From NCBI GenBank assembly GCA_027257055.1, contig JAPVLO010000123.1, positions 3,286,001 through 3,350,000 on the forward strand: a stretch of DNA of 64,000 nucleotides. The letters run 5' to 3'. The notes below the pieces were generated by a model. That model ran no database searches, had not been told where the DNA came from, and saw only the letters and a list, made by a program, of their open reading frames with translations. Positions 43,926-54,765 of the stretch are shown piece by piece; the stretch's first letter is position 1, and each line of letters begins with the position of its first letter. The position numbers were made by a program, and so were the translations under genes. The DNA comes from Cephalopachus bancanus (Eukaryota; Chordata; Mammalia; Primates; Tarsiidae).

Positions 43926-44854
43926 GTCCGGACAATTAAGTCTGCGAACTTGACACTGTGTGCTTATGTTGACAGCACTGTACAAACAACTCTTAAGGTT
44001 TCATAACCTTGAGATATCAGTGTCTCACAGCTGTGTTTGTGTCGACATGTGGTGGTGTCCTGATGAGTAGCATTCATTATTGTTGTTGTGTGTTTTTGTG
44101 TGCCGTCACAAGAGTGTCAGAGCTTGAATTAGACCAAAGAACAAACATTAAATTTCTTGCTAAACTTGGCAAGAGTAGAAGTGAAATCAGGGACATGTTA
44201 GTACAAGTTTATGGGAATAATGCTATGAAGAAAACAGCAGTGTACAAATGAATTAAATGTTTTTCTGAGGGTAGAAAAAGTGTCAGTGATGAAGAGAGAT
44301 CAGGACAGCCAGTAATGAGCAGAACTGATAAAAAAAATTGCAAAAATATGTTTAATTGCGTGTCAAACTCATCTGCTGACTGTGAGAAATATAGCAGACG
44401 AAATACACATTGATAAACAGGAAAATCTTAATTGAAAATCTTGGTATGAGAAAGGTGTTTGCAAAAATGGTCCCGAAAGATCTCTTGCATCATGACAATG
44501 CACCAGCTCACACAGCAAACTGTCTACGAGGGAATTTTTAGCTAATAGACAAATAACTGTATTGGAATACCTTCGCTACTTACCTGATCTGACTCCAATC
44601 ACTGTTTTCTTCACCCGAAGATAAAGAAAATATTGAAAGAAAAACATTTTGATGACATTCAGGACATCAAGGGTAATACAACAACAGGTCTGATGGCCAT
44701 TTCAGAAAAAAAGTTCCAAAATTTCTTTGACGAGTGAACTAGGTGCGGCCATCAGTGCATAGCTTCCCAAGGGGAGTACTTTGTCCATAGTGATATTCAG
44801 CATGAGTTGTGTAGAACTTGTTCTAGGATGAGTGTGCAAACTTAATTGTCAGAC
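43926..44854 (+). pseudogene. Mariner (Hsmar2-type) transposon, internally deleted transposase
   Basis: A DNA transposon with terminal inverted repeats: GTCCGGACAATTAAGT at 43926 and its inverse ending ACTTAATTGTCAGAC at 44854. It encodes a degraded mariner transposase, a cut-and-paste DDD-type enzyme acting on its own terminal repeats. The N-terminal helix-turn-helix region is readable from about 44112 (SELELDQRTNIKFLAK), but a premature stop follows at about 44249 (TGA where Trp is expected). At about 44480 the sequence jumps from the end of the DNA-binding half to the catalytic motif HHDNAPAHTA, so about 0.4 kb including the first catalytic Asp is missing. The family is about 1.3 kb at full length. 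The element is inactive. Confidence 0.85.
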
Positions 44855-45879
44855 GGCAAATATCAGCTAAGTTTCACCAGGAAAACAGCAAGAGCTCTAA
44901 GTGATTTAAACACCGAGACTATTACAGAGGAAAGATTCTGTAATGGTATGGATCATGGAAGATTTGGGAAGGTCATGGAAGATTTGGGAAGTCAAGCAAG
45001 GGATGAAATCACGCAGAGATCTGTTACCTAAGGAAGGAAGCTGCTACCACTCTTAGGGCTGAAGGGACCACAGAAGAGATAGTGCAACCAAAACTTAATA
45101 TTCAGCATTGTCCAGAGGGCACTAGATCTATGACTAGGGTTGTATGGCCATGGAGGCCATGGAGGAGACCTTGTCACTTCCAGGGATGCCACTGTAGACA
45201 AAGAAAGACAAAGGGAAATATCCCGACTTTCCTCTTCCTCCCATCCTCCAATCTTCTGCCAGTGCCTTCCATTAGCCAGATCTATCTGGAAGCCAGTTGG
45301 CAAGAAAACTTTGGAAAAGAGTGCAAGGAAAGGACAGAAAACAAACCAGCTGTGTTTCTTGCCCACAGTAACAGGGGCAAGAAAGCAGAAAACGAGCCAG
45401 ATGCACATGACCTCCAATCTACTTCCAACTGCGGTGAGGGTGGTGGTGGGTTAGGACTGTTTCTGTTCATCCCTCTCGCCATCCCTCTGTCTTTGGTCGT
45501 TGAAAGAACCAAGCAAGATTGTGTTCACTTGAGACTCCTAGGATTGGAAGGGCGGGGGAGGAAAAGATGCAGTTCCTGTATTTCCAACCCCAAGGGCAGG
45601 ATTAAGAAACCAGATTGAGGTCTGTTTCTCTAGTATTTCCCCGCCAACCTCCCTCTTGTGGAACAACTTCCAAGTGGAAAACAAAAATCCAGAAAGTCCC
45701 TCCATTTTTAAAATGGAGCTGTTAGATTCCAAAGATGTGTGCATTATGGAGAAGATTGTGGAGAATTTCTTAGGAAAAGGAGAAAGGACTCCAGGGAACA
45801 GTTAAAGCAGAAAACAACAAGAAACCCCCAGGAGGTTGGGAGAATAGAACACTTGTAAAAAGAACCTGCCAGGCTGGGA
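44855..45879. other. Unassigned sequence, about 1 kb
   Basis: A 21-bp tandem duplication ('ggtcatggaagatttgggaa') lies near 44955-44995. A 178-codon plus frame (45082-45618) overlaps minus frames of 129 and 76 codons and has no domain, so no gene is called. Confidence 0.4.
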
Positions 45880-46140
45880 TGCAGGGAGAAAATTGATATT
45901 AATGAAACATCATGAGCGAATTAAGACAGCCAAAGAGCTCTCAGATGTCTGTGGGGATTGCTCCTCTCACTGGCTTTTGGAAAAAGTTAACATGTAAAAC
46001 TTCCTCATAAACAAAAGTATTTTAAGAATTTCAACTCGGAGACATTCCTGGCTAGCTGTGCTCCTGCAGTTGGGAATACCTTTGATTAATTCCGCCTGGT
46101 AATTAGGTTGGAGTGTATTTGCGCCAACCCTTCCCCAGAG
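45880..46140. promoter_or_regulatory. Candidate conserved element
   Basis: Repeat-free, complex, with 'gaaaattgatattaatgaaa' (45888) and 'tttgattaattccgcctggt' (46081), then 'aattaggttggagtg'. The homeodomain-like content resembles the other candidate blocks. Confidence 0.3.
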
Positions 46141-46399
46141 CAGCACAAGGGTGAGGAGGAAGTTAGGGCACCCAGGGGAGCGCCCTTCCTCCCACCTTCC
46201 TACTTGGGAAGTGGGGTTCAGGCATGAGACCAGCGTACTCAGACTAGTCATGGAGTCATCTGCAAGGATAACTGTCCCCAAAACCACCCTGTGTGTGACT
46301 GCAGAAGATAACCACTGGGTATCTCATCAGCACATCACCTCTCTCTAAGAACAATGTCTTCCTCCTACGGTCAGTCTCTGGCATTCATATTTTTATCAC

Positions 46400-46830
46400 A
46401 AGATCCCAACCATAGACATATCCAATTGGCCTGGGGTGGCCACCTGGCTAAAGCTGAGCCAATCAGAGCCTCTCTTCCCAGCCTTTGCAACTGGCCCTTT
46501 GCAGATGCTAGTCAGTTTCTACTTGATGCTTGAACTATGGAAGTAGACTCAGGAAATGCCTCCTGGCCACCTTCCGCAGAGAAGGCAGTTTACAGAGAAA
46601 GAAGAATGAAGAAGATGCAGAGAAAAGGAGGGATTTGAGGCAGTAGGGCTTGAGAGAGAACCTGGTTATGTGGCTCTGGTTCCCATTGCCCATGAAGCTC
46701 AGTTTCATGGTGTCTCCCTGGGCTTTGAGAGGTGCATCCAATAAATAATCCTCCTTTTTATTTCTTTCATAAATTTGAAGGTATTCAAATTTTTTGCCAC
46801 TAAGACACCAACAGTATGAGAAAATGTAGC
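46400..46830 (+). mobile_element. LTR-like old repeat, family unassigned
   Basis: 'gctgagccaatcagagcctc', 'ttgcccatgaagctcag' and 'gtgcatccaataaataatcc' occur in the order of a widespread old repeat ending in an AATAAA-bearing tail. Confidence 0.4.
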
Positions 46831-46937
46831 AGCCATGTCATGGCCTAAGATGCCCCTACATGTGAGACAAGACAACAATACCTTCTTAGTATCTTCTTTA
46901 GTTTAGGAAACATTTTGCAATACCTTTTAACTTTCCC

Positions 46938-47332
46938 TGCTATGGTTTGAATGTTTGTGTACCCTTCAAAATTCATGTTAAACTTAATCCCCATTGCAAC
47001 AATATTAAGAGGTGAAAGCTTTAGGTGATTAGGCCTTGAGGGATGTGCCCTTATGGATGGGATTAATACCTTGGGAAAGGGCCAGAGGGGAGTAGAAGGC
47101 CATTTTTGCCCTCCTGCCATGTGAGGACACAGTATTCATCCACTCCAGAGGACAAAGCATTCAAGGCACAGTTTTAGAAGCAGAGATTAGGTCCTCACCA
47201 GATACCACATCTGCTGGCACTTTGATCTTGGATTTCCCAGCTTCTGTAACTGTGAGCAATAAATGTATGCTGTTTATAAATCACCTGGTCTAAGGTTTTT
47301 TGTTATAGCAGCAACCCACACAGATTAAAACA
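46938..47332 (+). mobile_element. MLT1A/MST-type solo LTR
   Basis: Sense LTR from TGCTATGGTTTGAATG (46938) to ...AGATTAAAACA (47332), flanked by TTCCC and CTCCC, a one-mismatch target-site duplication. No internal sequence. Confidence 0.85.
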
Positions 47333-47689
47333 CTCCCATTTGGGGACACCAGTAAAGAGAGAAGTGGGTGAATATCCTATACGATTTGACAACTCCCCCC
47401 AGGGCTGATAGAATAAAAGGCAGCCCCTGCCCACTGCCTGATGTCCCCATTAAACTTGTTCCACTCTATGTGAGTCACCAGGATGTTCCATGGAAAAGTC
47501 CTGTGATACAGATGACATGACTGAAACTCAGAGCTCAAGTGATCACTCCTTAATGTTGCAGCCTCTAGCAACATTCCAAGCACCTAGTTTGTACTTGATA
47601 ACACCAACTTAACATCAGCACTAAACTGAGACCTATGACCCAGTTCAGACTCACTAGTTGGTATCATGGCATCAATACGACTGTGGCCT
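47333..47689. other. Unassigned non-coding sequence
   Basis: No recognised feature. Confidence 0.4.
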
Positions 47690-47775
47690 GTATGAGACAT
47701 TCCTCAGCTATTTGAGGGAAATGACTCTCAGGCTGCATTTTTAAATTACTTGGGGCATTTTTTTGGAAAAAATCT

Positions 47776-47930
47776 TGGCTGGGTATAGTGGCTTCCAGCA
47801 CTTTGGGAGGATGAGTCAAGGGGAATGCTTGAGGCAAGAGGATAGCTTGAGGCCAGTAGTTAGAGATCAGTCTGGGCAACATAGCAAAACTCTGTCTTCA
47901 AAAAACATATAATTTTTAAAAAAAAAAACT
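47776..47930 (+). mobile_element. Very old Alu-like monomer
   Basis: 'ggctgggtatagtggcttcc', 'agcactttgggaggatgag' and 'gtctgggcaacatagcaaaa', then an A tail. It has a partially repeated 'gcttgaggc' middle and strong divergence. Confidence 0.7.
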
Positions 47931-48000
47931 GAAACCTAGGCTACACTCCTGACCAATTAAATCAGTCTCTGGGTTCAGGACTTGGGCATCATTCTGTTTT

Positions 48001-48317
48001 AAAAGTTCTCAAGGTAGCCGGGCTCAGTGGCTCAGCCTATAATCCCGCGCCTTTGGGAGGCTGAGGTGAGTGGATTGCCTGAGCCCTTGGGTTCAAGACC
48101 CGCCTGGGCAGGCGAGACCTCATCTCTACAATAAATCAAAAAAACAGCCAGGCGTGGTAGCGCGCGCCTGTAGTTCCAGCTACTTGGAAGGCTGAGGCGG
48201 AAGGATTGCCGGAGCCCAGCAGGTCGAGGCTGCGGTGGCCGGGAGCGGCCACTGCACTCCAGTCTGGGCGGCAGAGTGAGACTCCAACTCAAAAAAAAAA
48301 AAAAAAGTTCTCAAGGT
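48001..48317 (+). mobile_element. Alu dimer of the unusual lineage with target-site duplication
   Basis: Sense full-length dimer (48016-48302) with a poly(A) of about 16. Perfect 15-bp repeats AAAAGTTCTCAAGGT lie at 48001-48015 and 48303-48317. The right arm shows 'ggctgcggtggccgggagcg' and ends 'gagactccaactc'. Confidence 0.93.
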
Positions 48318-48350
48318 GATTCTAAGATGCAGTCAGATGCAGTTGAGAAT

Positions 48351-48709
48351 TACTAAATTGTATGAATTACTTTTGGAAAGCAGCGGAGATTAATTGAGCC
48401 AGAGAGTGCTGGATCTTCATTGCTGAGTACAGAGAATGAACTTCTTGAGTACCTTCCTGGGATGGGTCAGAGAAAGAAGGAAGAATTGGGTAGACTGGCA
48501 CAGAATTAAAATCAGATGTTTCCTATTACCATAAAGGTCAAACCAGCTTGGCTTGTCTGAAATCCACCAGTCATTGTACTTTTAATTTGAACTCAAGATG
48601 GGAGCTTATAAATATTCTCAAACTAGAAGGAAATGGCTTTGTTTAATAGGAGAAAGATGTAAATCAGACTGCCAGGGACTTCCTTTTTCCTCCCTACCGG
48701 AATCAGTCC

Positions 48710-48710
<1 letters not shown>
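48351..48710. other. Unassigned non-coding sequence
   Basis: No recognised feature. Confidence 0.4.

Positions 48711-48766
<56 letters not shown>
48711..48766 (+). repeat. (AC)n microsatellite
   Basis: 28 uninterrupted AC units, the longest perfect simple repeat in the window. Confidence 0.97.
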
Positions 48767-48767
<1 letters not shown>

Positions 48768-48844
48768 AATGGTGGGCATGTTAATGACACATTGGATTTC
48801 AGTTAGTCATTAAAGTTATATCTGTGGGGACTTCTATTTGCCAA

Positions 48845-48915
48845 ACACTGTTCTCGGCATATGGTTAGAGGCTCAATAAATATTTGTTGAACTAATGAAT
48901 AAATGAACATATTGT
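48845..48915 (+). mobile_element. L2/MIR tail
   Basis: 'gaggctcaataaatatttgt' followed by 'tgaactaatgaataaatgaa' is a LINE2-type terminus. Confidence 0.55.
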
Positions 48916-50199
48916 CACTGTAGAAGTCACCACATGCTCTTTGGATTATAGAAGTTTTTTAAAGAAATGTTACATTTTGAGGTCCAAACAAAAATGAGTA
49001 GACCTGCCTCCACTCAGAACCCAGCCAGAAATACCAGATTTTGGCAGGGCAGTTTCCAATGGTTTTATTTTCAAGGTCTCCTATCTCTAAATTGTCCTTT
49101 CTGTATGTCCCAAAGCTGGATCCAGCCTGACCAATAATAAAGGGTGTAGGGCTGTGTGTCTACACCTCACACATGTCCCACATCAGGCAGGCAACTGCCT
49201 CTCCAGTTGACTTCTCCTTTGGATATCGCCCTTTCAGAGGACACATTGACAGCACAGGGCCTCTTAGACTTGCTAACCAAAACACCAATAAGTTCAGAGA
49301 AGTGTGAACTGGCAACCCCCATTTTTTGGCACATTCCCTTGAAGCAACCAGTGCCTGCAGGGATATCTGAAGTTCTTGAATTACTTAAAATTGTGATTCT
49401 GGAGTTGTAGTCTACTTAACAATAAAGTCCTTGTTTTCATTTTCAAAATAGGTATTATTTAAAATAACATTTTTCCTGAGGTGTCACCTAATCCCTACCT
49501 CATCTCCAACTACCTTCACAGATGCACACATTGAGTTTGAAAAGTACACGATGAGTCAAGTTGGGCAGAGGCTTAAAGGAAAGTGACCAGGACAGGGAGG
49601 GAGCCACGACTCAGTCCTGGAGAAGTGGTTAGAAGACATGGGGTGATTGTTCCTAAGGGGAAGAGACTGAGAGACAGGTGTGCAGCTGTCTTCCGATGTC
49701 TGAAGGTGAACCTGAAGCATGGATCAAACCAGAATCTTCCATCTCAACCAACAGCATGTCTCCTTTTTATAAACACAAAACTCTTGCACATCCTAGGGAT
49801 TCTGGTACTTGTCCCCTGAAAGGGCACAGGAGGTTCTGCCCTGTGTGTGTCCCACCAGCCAAGATGTCATCAAGTTGTTATTTGTCTCATGGAAAATAGT
49901 GTTTACTTTTTAGTTCTCAGTTTAAATGTCATAACTCAAATTGTGTATTTTTCAACCATTTACATACTTTACGCATCTCCATTCTGGAGATTTCTGGTGT
50001 ACCCAGCTGACTTGTGCATTTACCTCCATGTTGAGTTTTGCTGTTTTAAGTATGTAGTTCCACAAGCAGAATTTGGCCAATGAGGTTGGGTTAGAGTGAG
50101 GTAGACTTCAGCATAGAAAGGAAGGCTTTCTGAAGGAACCATCTAGCCATGAGATTGTGGAAGATAGTGAGCCCCCATGATTAGACACACGTAAAAAGA
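48916..50199. other. Unassigned sequence, about 1.3 kb
   Basis: No recognised repeat or gene. Confidence 0.4.
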
Positions 50200-50680
50200 G
50201 GCTAGGCGACAAATCACTCTACAAAAAAGGTAACTGCACAGCACTAATCACAATCGCAAAAGCATGGAATGAACCATGCTGCCAATTGAAACTGAACTGG
50301 ATTAAAAAAATGTGGCAAGCATACACAATGGAATATTACACAGTCATAAAGAAAGACAAACTTATGGACTTCGCAGCAACTTGGATGAATTTAGAGTCTA
50401 TCATACTCAGTGATCTATCACAGAAACACAGAGCAGAGTACAACATGTTCTCACTCATAAGTAGACCCTGAACATTTACCATAATGCTATAAGAAAGGGA
50501 TTGTCAGTAGCAGGATACTCCCAGGGAAGGGGGACACAACATCAATAAGGGTACCTGATCTCAAACCAGACAAAGTGGGGACCAAAGTGAGGCCCAAACT
50601 TTATCTGTATGGTGACCACTTGTATACCCAACCCTGAATTGTACCCCATATCTTTAGAATTATTTTTTTAAAAAGAGACC
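50200..50680 (+). mobile_element. L1 LINE 3' end with unfamiliar 3' UTR
   Basis: Sense L1 ORF2 end: 'acacaatggaatattacaca', 'agcaacttggatgaatttag' and 'tgttctcactcataagtaga'. A 3' UTR of about 200 bp follows that I do not match to the human L1PA 3' end, ending 'cctgaattgtaccccatatc' and an A/T-rich tail near 50670. Confidence 0.8.
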
Positions 50681-51504
50681 AGGAGACTACTTGTCACCAG
50701 AGCTTTAAGTTGGAATCTGTGTTTTCCAGTTCTGATTTTGAGTTTCAAGAACTGAGACAGCACGTGCAAACTCCAAAGCTCTGGAAAACCAGCCACACAT
50801 TGTAGGTGACCCATTTCCAGTGTTTTCCAGACTGTTCTCCATACTTTCAAAAAGAACCCTCTCACCTACAAATTCTTGAGCCCCTTAATTCTTCTCCCAT
50901 TCAATTTGAGGGGTTGAATTCAACCTGTTTGGGGACTGGGGGGCCCCAGGGTAAACACCAGGGGTTTGGAATCTCTGCGGGTGGAGAAGATGGCACAGAA
51001 GATGCTCTCTCTGTGACTTTGGCCTTTCCAAGTCAAAAGAGCACATCCATTCTTTCCACACCTTGGAGTTGCCCCATCGTAAAAATTAGACTGGCCCTGC
51101 TGCCATCTCCAGCTGCTCCACCACACACACACTGGCATCCTTAAAGGTGCCAGGGCCTTCCCCTGCCCTCAGTTTCCTGCCTTAGGTCAGAGGTTGCCCA
51201 CAGGCTAATCTCAATGCATTTGGTTTGACCAGTAGGCTATTGTTGATTTTAATTTGTAATTCCTCCCCTAAAAACAAAACATGGGATTTCATGTCAGGAT
51301 AGAGAGTTTCCGGTTCTCTGTAAAAGCTGTATCTGGAATGGTGGTCTGTATCCCAACAGGGCACTGATTGGAGCTGGAGTGCTGGTTGCCTCCTCTTGGA
51401 GAGGTGTACCTCCTTCCCCAGCCCATCTCTTGTGCTGCCCTCCATTCCTGTCACCATCGAACCTCTGTCTTATCCCTGCCCCCAACCCAAGGAGCACATC
51501 CTGA
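50681..51504. other. Unassigned non-coding sequence
   Basis: No recognised feature. Confidence 0.4.
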
Positions 51505-51905
51505 GAGAATTGGAGAGCAGATAGTTTACTCAGGAGGTGACTCTAGAAAACACCTGTAGCAGGTGGGGAAGTGAGACAAGGAGGAGAAGAGAGCCAACGA
51601 AGTGTGTAGATGAGCAAGTGACTGCTGCAGGCAGCTAGAGTTCAATCCTGCTGGGACCATGAAAGAGTCAGAGCATAGCATGCCTTCAGTCATCCTTCCA
51701 GAGAGGAGAGAGAACAGGGGTATTTATACATCCACTCCCCTCAGTCATCTGCTGAGGCTGCTCAAGCAAGGGGAGAGCCACTGGCCAGAGAAAGCCCTCA
51801 GGAAAGAAAGACTGGTACTGGCAGCGGAAAGGTTGGAATACACAGAAATGGGCAGTCCTGCCGGAGGGCCCAGGCAGATGCCAATGGCATTTGTTAGGCC
51901 TCCAA
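51505..51905. mobile_element. Probable old dispersed repeat, family unassigned
   Basis: 'gtagcaggtggggaagtgag', 'ttcaatcctgctgggaccat', 'gggtatttatacatccactc' and 'atgggcagtcctgccggagg' look familiar as one old repeat, but I cannot name it. Confidence 0.35.
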
Positions 51906-51929
51906 GATGCTGGACATTTTTACCTCTGC

Positions 51930-52560
51930 TTTAAACGACTTCCTCCAGTCCTGATAAAAAGGGCAATCGCCTCCCATTTGGCTCCTCGTCTGACTCAGTC
52001 CCTTTTCAGTGATTTATTGGCATGCCGGTAGATGTGATGGGGTTGGGGGGAGGTGCTCACCGTCCCATAACAGAAAGTCACCCGCCTCCCAAATCTCCAG
52101 ACAAGGTTGAGGTTCTTGACAGGGTGGGTAGAGCCAAGTGTCCTGGGTTCTCTCTTTCCTCCTCTTCCATCCAGCCAGTCTTGCTTTTTCCTTCTGGACC
52201 ACTGAAATTCCTTAAGTCTTCCACTCTCTTGTTCACTCTAAGATTAGACAGCCAACTGGTTTCGATGGCAAGTTGTGGGGGGATTAATTAAAGGGGCAGG
52301 ATTAACAACCTTCTCCTAAGTAAAACCTCCAGATCTGAGTCATTACAAATGATGCCTTTTTAAGTGCTTCCATCTTTGCTGGCATCCCCTTGCTGACCAA
52401 AGGAAGGGCAGCAGACACGAGACAATGGGCCCCGATCTGCCCTCACGGCCACAACATTTCCTGGAACCAAAGGGCTGGTAATATGGACAAATGAGAGGGG
52501 CAAGTTCTTGGGCAGGCCCTCCCCAGAGGCCGGTTAATCTTCCACACAGATGCGCTTTAT
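51930..52560. promoter_or_regulatory. Candidate conserved element, strongest at 52225-52400
   Basis: Repeat-free. 'ctctaagattagacagccaa' (52236), 'gggggattaattaaaggggc' (52277) and 'gagtcattacaaatgatgcc' (52337) sit in complex AT-rich sequence. Compositional call only. Confidence 0.28.
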
Positions 52561-52989
52561 TCTGAGCCGTCGGCTATACCCTGGACAGACGGCTGTTGTT
52601 TCCAGATTAGAGGGCCTGTTGGCAGTCTCTCTTTCAGAGGCACTTTGGTGTGGGGATTTCAAACTTTTGGAACCATGTCCTCCTCCCAGTCCCTGCTGGA
52701 TTCATTTTGCCAAAGATGCCAACCAAGGGCTTTTTTTGTTTTTGTTTTTGCTTCTTTCATGGCTTTGCATTCCAGGACCTGGGGTTCAAGACTAACTGCA
52801 GCCTCTTCTGGATCAAGAGAACTTTTTCTGGTCTTTTCTTATTTTATTTTCCTTTCTTAGATGCTGTACACTGAGTTTTGCACCCAAGGGTTCCTGCCTT
52901 CTGGGATGTGTAGTCGCACTGAGCAGAGGGAACAGGACAAGGACACAGACACAAAGCCAAATGTGTAAGCCTTGAGCTGTATCACTAGC
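52561..52989. other. Unassigned non-coding sequence
   Basis: A T-rich patch lies near 52730-52760. No gene. Confidence 0.4.
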
Positions 52990-53185
52990 AGTCCAAGACC
53001 CCATTGCTTGCCAGCTGTGTGTCCTTGGGTAAGTCATCTAACTTCTTTCTTTCCCTGCTTCCTGGCCTGCAAAATGGAAAGGAGGATAGCATCTATCTCA
53101 CTGAGTTATTGCAAAGATAAAATGAGATAATACGTCCAAAGTTCCTTGCCTAGCTCACAGTAAGAGCTTGATAAATGAGAACTGT
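52990..53185 (+). mobile_element. MIR SINE
   Basis: 'gccagctgtgtgtccttggg', 'taagtcatctaacttctttc', 'gataaaatgagataatacgt' and 'agtaagagcttgataaatg' are a well preserved sense MIR. Confidence 0.88.
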
Positions 53186-53285
53186 TTTCTTCCTCTTCCC
53201 TGCTCCCCCTCCCCATCTCTCCCTCTCCTTCCCCTCTCCCTCTCTTTCCCTCTTCCTCCTCCTCCTCCTTCCTCTTCTTTCTCAC
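53186..53285 (+). repeat. Polypyrimidine (CT/TCC)n tract
   Basis: About 100 bp almost free of purines, including TCCTCCTCCTCCTCC, a potential triplex-forming tract. Confidence 0.9.
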
Positions 53286-53689
53286 TATAGAACCTTCCAG
53301 AGATACCAATACTAGACTTTCATAAAAGGCCTAGGCCCCATTCATTGAGAAGAATTAGAGCCAGCTTCTTAATGACAATTCAGAGGTATGTCTGGAGGAA
53401 TGAAAGATTTGGACAAGTGGTGAACTCGTGTGGGGATGTGGCAAGTCAGAGGAGAAAGGGAGCATTCCAAGTGAGGTGAGGGTGAGGTGCATTCAGGAAT
53501 CAGTAAGTAGCATATGTGAAGGAGTGGAAATGAGGCAGAGGCAGGACAGAAGAGGCAGGCCCAGCCCAAAGGGCAGGCTGAGGGTGGTGACACCATGCCT
53601 GGCCTAAATAGGAGGCTCATTTGACTGGAGCCAGGGGTGTGCATGCTCAGCAACTCTGCTTTCTAGGAGCAGCCAGACTCCCCAGAGGA
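53286..53689. other. Unassigned non-coding sequence
   Basis: An 'agcattccaagtgaggtgag' stretch near 53460 hints at an old repeat. Not assigned. Confidence 0.35.
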
Positions 53690-54380
53690 GGAAATTCTCC
53701 TTTGGTCTTAACAAAATGACCAACACGACCACATGCTTGAATGTTCCATTTGTCAAATTACATCCTTTGCTTCGACAGCAAAGCTGAGGCCCTGCATGAG
53801 GTGCCTGGAGCTGAAGGCCAGGGACATTTGATTGGACAGTATTGAATTTGTTCAGACCCCCGCAATTCCCCTGGAAGGGGCCACGGATCTGGGGTCAATT
53901 TACTCTCCGACCCGAAGCCACAAAGTTGATAATCAGCTGCCATGGTCTATAGGAGAGATGAACTGCTTTATGGAGCTGTTCAATAAATCTGCTATTAGCA
54001 GGAAAAGTGCTTACATGCACTTAAAAAAAATTAAACAACAAAATAAGAGCAGTTGATTGACAAGGCATCAATAAAGGCCTGCGTGTGCACGGCTGACCTC
54101 CCCCGCCACACACACCTGCCAATCTGTGTTTATTAGAAATCAGTTTCTATAAATAACTTGCGGTAGAGAAAACAGTGAGCTGCTTCTCAGATGTGGGATG
54201 GCAAAATGCTAACTGTTTAGTACTTGGGTCTTGGTTCAGCATAGTTGATTATTTACTGTAGCTGAAATGTGGGGCATCCCTAGTAAAGGTTGTTGTCAGG
54301 AGGGGGTTAATAATTTTTTAACTTCCACCTTTAAGGAAGAAATGCTGGTTCCCCACCTCATAATCGATTCTTCCTTTTTG
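53690..54380. promoter_or_regulatory. Candidate conserved enhancer, about 0.7 kb
   Basis: Long repeat-free complex block with 'ttgattggacagtattgaat' (53829), 'gttgataatcagctgccatg' (53925), 'agttgattgacaaggcatca' (54051) and 'gttgattatttactgtagct' (54244). Recurrent TTGAT/TGATT and an E-box CAGCTG are consistent with a TALE/homeodomain-bound enhancer. Inference from motifs. Confidence 0.4.
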
Positions 54381-54448
54381 CTGGCCAACTAAATCCCCAA
54401 TTGTTTTCTGGGTGGCAATATACTGCACTAAAAATAATGGCTTTCTTT

Positions 54449-54749
54449 TTTATTTTTTTGAGTAGGGATCTCACTTTGTCACCCAGGCTGGAGTGCAGTG
54501 GCATGAGCATGGCTCACCACAGCCTTGACCTCCTGGGCTTAAGTGATCCATCCTCCTCAGCCTCCTCACCTGTAGCTGGGACTACAGGTGTGAGCCACCA
54601 GGCGTGGCTAATTTTTTGATTTTTTTTTTGTAGAGATGAAGTGTGACTATGCTACCCAGGTTGGTCTTGAATGCCTGAACTCAAGCAATCCTCCCACTTC
54701 AGCCTCCCAAAGTGTTGGGTTTATAGGCGTGAGCCATCATGCCCAGCCC
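54449..54749 (-). mobile_element. AluJ-type element
   Basis: Antisense dimer: 'tcacccaggctggagtgcag', 'tgtagctgggactacaggtg' and 'cctcccaaagtgttgggttt'. Old and diverged. Confidence 0.9.
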
Positions 54750-54765
54750 AGCTTTCCTATTCTTT

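Larger units (their letters stand above)
47690..48350 (+). mobile_element. MER20-like hAT element split by two Alus
   Basis: Three pieces in order, before 47775, at 47930-48000 ('aaatcagtctctgggttcag') and after 48317 ('gtgattctaagatgcag'), fit a sense MER20-type element. The intervening sequence is Alu-derived. Confidence 0.6.

Noticed and set aside
44009..44251. 80-codon frame that begins before the mariner transposase
   Set aside because: The recognisable transposase start is inside it; the frame ends at a premature stop, so it is a pseudogene fragment and is annotated as part of the transposon.
45082..45618. 178-codon plus-strand frame
   Set aside because: Overlapped by minus-strand frames of 129 and 76 codons and without a domain; best explained by few stops in the local sequence.
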